Shown here: positions 21,400 to 23,626 of the stretch, one piece after another | Layout of the letters: the number at the start of each line of letters is the position of its first letter | Position numbering within the stretch: the first letter of the stretch is position 1 | Assembly (NCBI GenBank): GCA_026392265.1 | Contig: JAPLCL010000311.1 | Span: 1-23,626 of the forward strand | Source of the DNA: Actinomycetota bacterium | GTDB taxonomy: Bacteria > Actinomycetota > Thermoleophilia > UBA2241 | Direction: 5' to 3' | Length of the DNA stretch: 23,626 nt | Program-made: the position numbers and the translations under genes | The notes under the pieces: generated by a model | Databases searched by the model: none | The model's input: only the letters and a program-made list of their open reading frames with translations | Told to the model about the DNA's origin: nothing

Positions 21400-22521
21400 G
21401 TGATGCATCACGGCCGGATACAGGTGCAGCGAGTCGCCGTCGGCGTGGTGCTCGCCGGCGGGGAGGCGAGACGCATGGGGCGCGACAAGCGCCTGCTGCG
21501 TCTCGCCGGAGCGACCCTGCTCGAGCGCAACCTGGCCTTCTTGCGGGAGATCTTCCCCACAGTGGCGCTCTCGGTGCGCGACGTGAGCCAGGCGCCAGCG
21601 AACCTGCCCCGCGAGATCGAGGTGATCCCCGACATCGCGCCCGGCTCGCCGCTGGCGGGCCTGGCCTCGATCCTGGCTCGCGTCGGCGAACCCGTCTTCG
21701 CGCTGGCCGCCGACTTGGCCTTCCCCGAGCGCGCGGCCGTCGCGCGAGTCGTCCGGGCTTTCGACGACGTCGACGTGGCGCTGCCCATCGTCGGCGACCA
21801 CCTGGAGCCGCTGCACGCCGTTTACGGACCGGGTTGCCTGCCTCACATCAAACGCCTGCTCGCGGCCGGCGCGCACAGCATCCTCGACCTCTACCCCGAG
21901 GTCCGCGTAGCGACCGTCCAGTTCGACTCGGTCGCGCCGTTCTTCAACGTCAACACCCCATCTGACTGGGATGAGGCACAGCGCCTCGCCAGCCCTGACG
22001 CCGCGCGTGCGCCGGGCGGGCCGCCGGCCGTCCTCGGCGTCGTCGGGAGCCCGGGCAGCGGCAAGACCACACTCATCGAGCGACTCATCCCGGAGCTCAC
22101 GCGGCGCGGCCTGAAAGTGGCGGCGGTCAAGAGCGTGGCGCGCTTCGACATCGACACGCCCGGCAAGGACTCGTGGCGACATGGCCAGGCAGGCGCAGAG
22201 GCCTACGCCGTCGCCTCGGCCTCGAGCCTCGCCTTCGTGACCGGGCTGGAAGCCGAGATGACCCTCGTCGACCTCGTGGAGAAGTACTTCTCCGGCTACG
22301 ACCTCGTCGTCTGCGAGGGCTACCGGCGGGAAGCGCCACACGTCATCGAGGTCTTTCGCGTCGGCGCCGGCCACGCCGAGCCGCAGTGCCCACCTGGGGA
22401 ACTGATCGCCCTGGTGACCGACGCCGCCGTGCCACACCCGCACCGTTTTGCGCTCGACGATCCCGCCGCGCTGGCCGGTTTCCTCGTCGAGCGGCTCGGG
22501 CTCGACGCGTCGTCAGCGTAG
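21400..22521 (+). CDS. Fused MobA-MobB molybdenum cofactor protein
   Basis: A 373-aa fusion of two molybdenum cofactor proteins. Residues about 11-195 are MobA, which attaches GMP to molybdopterin: LAGGEARRMGRDK at 18-30 (nucleotide binding), ALAADLAFPE with the catalytic metal-binding Asp, and FNVNTPSDW. Residues about 208-373 are MobB, a GTP-binding partner: P-loop GSPGSGKTT (216-224), RFDIDTPGKDSWRHGQAGA and CEGYRRE. An Ala/Pro-rich linker joins them. GTG 21400 or ATG 21403 is chosen over the in-frame ATG at 21355, since the earlier codons precede the -10-like TACACT. It is followed by a MOT1-type transporter, giving uptake and cofactor finishing side by side. Confidence 0.92.
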   Translation: MMHHGRIQVQRVAVGVVLAGGEARRMGRDKRLLRLAGATLLERNLAFLREIFPTVALSVRDVSQAPANLPREIEVIPDIAPGSPLAGLASILARVGEPVFALAADLAFPERAAVARVVRAFDDVDVALPIVGDHLEPLHAVYGPGCLPHIKRLLAAGAHSILDLYPEVRVATVQFDSVAPFFNVNTPSDWDEAQRLASPDAARAPGGPPAVLGVVGSPGSGKTTLIERLIPELTRRGLKVAAVKSVARFDIDTPGKDSWRHGQAGAEAYAVASASSLAFVTGLEAEMTLVDLVEKYFSGYDLVVCEGYRREAPHVIEVFRVGAGHAEPQCPPGELIALVTDAAVPHPHRFALDDPAALAGFLVERLGLDASSA

Positions 22522-22552
22522 CCAGGCTCGCCCCGGGGGGTGGCCCTGCCCC

Positions 22553-22580
22553 GGGAACGGCTCCGACTGGCGCCGTTCTT
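22553..22580 (+). terminator. Hairpin after mobAB
   Basis: GAACGGC (22555-22561) pairs with GCCGTTC (22572-22578), extended by G-U pairs and followed by TT. It lies 34 bp after the mobAB stop in a 226-bp gap that otherwise holds a TTGACA (22579-22584) without a matching -10, and a TACCAT (22656-22661) that could drive the transporter gene. Confidence 0.4.
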
Positions 22581-22747
22581 GACAGCGGTGCTACTCTTCG
22601 GTCAGTCCTACTCCAAGCCCTTCGCCCTACGGCACCAGCTATGGGCGCCGGGCCGTACCATGGATAGACCATGGGACAGCGCAGCGTGCTGTCGTGGGCC
22701 CGCGGCGGAAACGCGCGGACCTCCTCGTGTTTGGAAAGGAGTGAGGG

Positions 22748-23626
22748 ATGCGCTTCGTCGCGCGTTCTTTCGTGGGCGGTCGTGCCGCCGCGAACCAACA
22801 AGACCGGGCTCCCCGTGCGGGCCTCCTGCCGCTGCGCTTCGACCGTCAAGAGCTCGCCGGCGGCGTCGCCGATATCGGCATCATGATCCCCCTTGCCTGC
22901 GGGGTCGCGGCCGCCGCCCACCTAAGCCTCGTCACCGTCTTCGTGTGCGTCGCGGCCGTGTACGCGATCACCGCCCTGGCGTTTCGCGTCCCTGTTCCCG
23001 TCCAGCCGATGAAGGCCATGGCGGCGGCGATCATCGCCCTCGGCCTGTCTGCCTCAGTGGTGAGCGCCGCGGGCCTCGAGATCGGCCTGCTCTTCCTCCT
23101 GTTCGCCGTGACCCCCCTCGCCCGCCACCTCGGGCGCCTGTTCCCCCCGGCCGTCGTGCGCGGCATCCAGCTCGCGATCGGGATACTGCTCGTCAAGAGC
23201 GCCCTCATCATGGCCGGAGCCGCCGGCGCCTTCCCCGGCCTGCGCGTCGGGCTGAATGCCGGCGGATTCACCATCGGCGCCGGGGTCATCGTGGCCCTTG
23301 GCATCGTCGCCTTCCTGCTCGCCGGGAAGCAACGGCGTCGCCTGCCCGGAAGCCTGCTGGTACTCGGCGCGGGAGCCGTCGTCGGGATCGTCCTCGCGTT
23401 AGCGGGCATCGCCCACCTCCCGCCCGTCCCCTCGAGCGCCCAGCTGCCCCTTCTGCATCTGCCCAGCCTGCACGACGCCTGGATCGCTCTGTTCGCCGTC
23501 GTGCTGCCGCAGCTGCCGCTGTCGCTGGGCAACTCGGTGTTCGCCACCGCCGACGTACTGCACCACTACTACGGGAGCGCCGCGCGCCGGGTCACGCCGG
23601 CGAGCATCTGCCTGAGCCTGGGCCTC
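22748..23626 (+). CDS. MOT1-type molybdate/sulfate transporter, 3' end missing
   Basis: The first 293 codons of a polytopic membrane protein; the reading frame is still open at the window end. It has a soluble N-terminus (1-32), then LAGGVADIGIMIPLACGV (36-53), VPVPVQPMKAMAA (81-93) and VLPQLPLSLGNSVFATADV (252-270). These are the two signature regions of the MOT1 family, high-affinity molybdate importers related to SulP permeases but without a STAS domain. At least six hydrophobic segments are present (about 40-58, 62-80, 88-108, 110-122, 138-158, 174-192, 202-222, 243-260). The ATG at 22748 has AAAGGAG upstream. Its place after mobAB strongly supports molybdate as substrate, although sulfate cannot be excluded. 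Confidence 0.87.
   Translation, partial: MRFVARSFVGGRAAANQQDRAPRAGLLPLRFDRQELAGGVADIGIMIPLACGVAAAAHLSLVTVFVCVAAVYAITALAFRVPVPVQPMKAMAAAIIALGLSASVVSAAGLEIGLLFLLFAVTPLARHLGRLFPPAVVRGIQLAIGILLVKSALIMAGAAGAFPGLRVGLNAGGFTIGAGVIVALGIVAFLLAGKQRRRLPGSLLVLGAGAVVGIVLALAGIAHLPPVPSSAQLPLLHLPSLHDAWIALFAVVLPQLPLSLGNSVFATADVLHHYYGSAARRVTPASICLSLGL

Noticed and set aside
22671..22886. A 71-codon frame before and overlapping the MOT1-type gene
   Set aside because: The overlapped region is clearly coded by the transporter in another frame, and the peptide has no recognisable features.

Overview
The window is high-GC DNA with tightly packed genes on both strands and no phage, IS element or CRISPR array. A DUF2510 domain, the high GC, GTG starts and several start codons placed 6-8 nt after a TANNNT -10 hexamer (possible leaderless mRNAs) all point to an actinomycete-like bacterium. 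RlmH, DppA/M42 peptidases and a TreT-type enzyme suggest a deep lineage (Thermoleophilia or Coriobacteriia-like) rather than a classical Streptomyces or Mycobacterium. This placement is inference.

Layout. 1-2 kb: the 5' end of a YbjQ/UPF0145 gene, a CPBP membrane protease and an unrecognised three-helix membrane protein. 2-5 kb: a trehalose operon on the minus strand (treT, then otsA), closed off from the convergent membrane-protein gene by a strong bidirectional hairpin. 5-8.4 kb: an alpha/beta hydrolase, then a minus-strand pair in which a DJ-1/PfpI-HAD fusion overlaps a SAM methyltransferase by ATGA, then a nucleoside-phosphorylase-like gene. 8.4-10.8 kb: a small accessory island with a higBA toxin-antitoxin operon (consensus promoter, palindromic operator, apparently leaderless higB), a lower-GC orphan membrane protein, a 90-bp integron attC-like imperfect palindrome, and a HIRAN-DUF2510 protein, followed by a long inverted repeat.

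10.8-14.2 kb: an iron module (DtxR-type repressor with a FeoA-like tail, then feoB), an orphan ImmA/IrrE metallopeptidase and tRNA-Gly(CCC). 14.2-16.8 kb: two peptidases (DppA/M55 and M42) in one operon, divergent from an orphan BlaI-type repressor. 16.8-20.3 kb: a minus-strand group of V4R-GGDEF sensor, rlmH and argS. 20.4-23.6 kb: 5-formyl-THF cyclo-ligase, then a molybdenum module of a fused MobA-MobB and a MOT1-type molybdate transporter cut by the window end.

Most genes are housekeeping or well-known families. The parts most worth a second look are the DJ-1/HAD fusion, the attC-like element between two minus-strand genes, the compact higBA control region, and the V4R-GGDEF protein with a GADEF signature. 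I do not see a clear, wholly new multi-gene defence or biosynthetic system.
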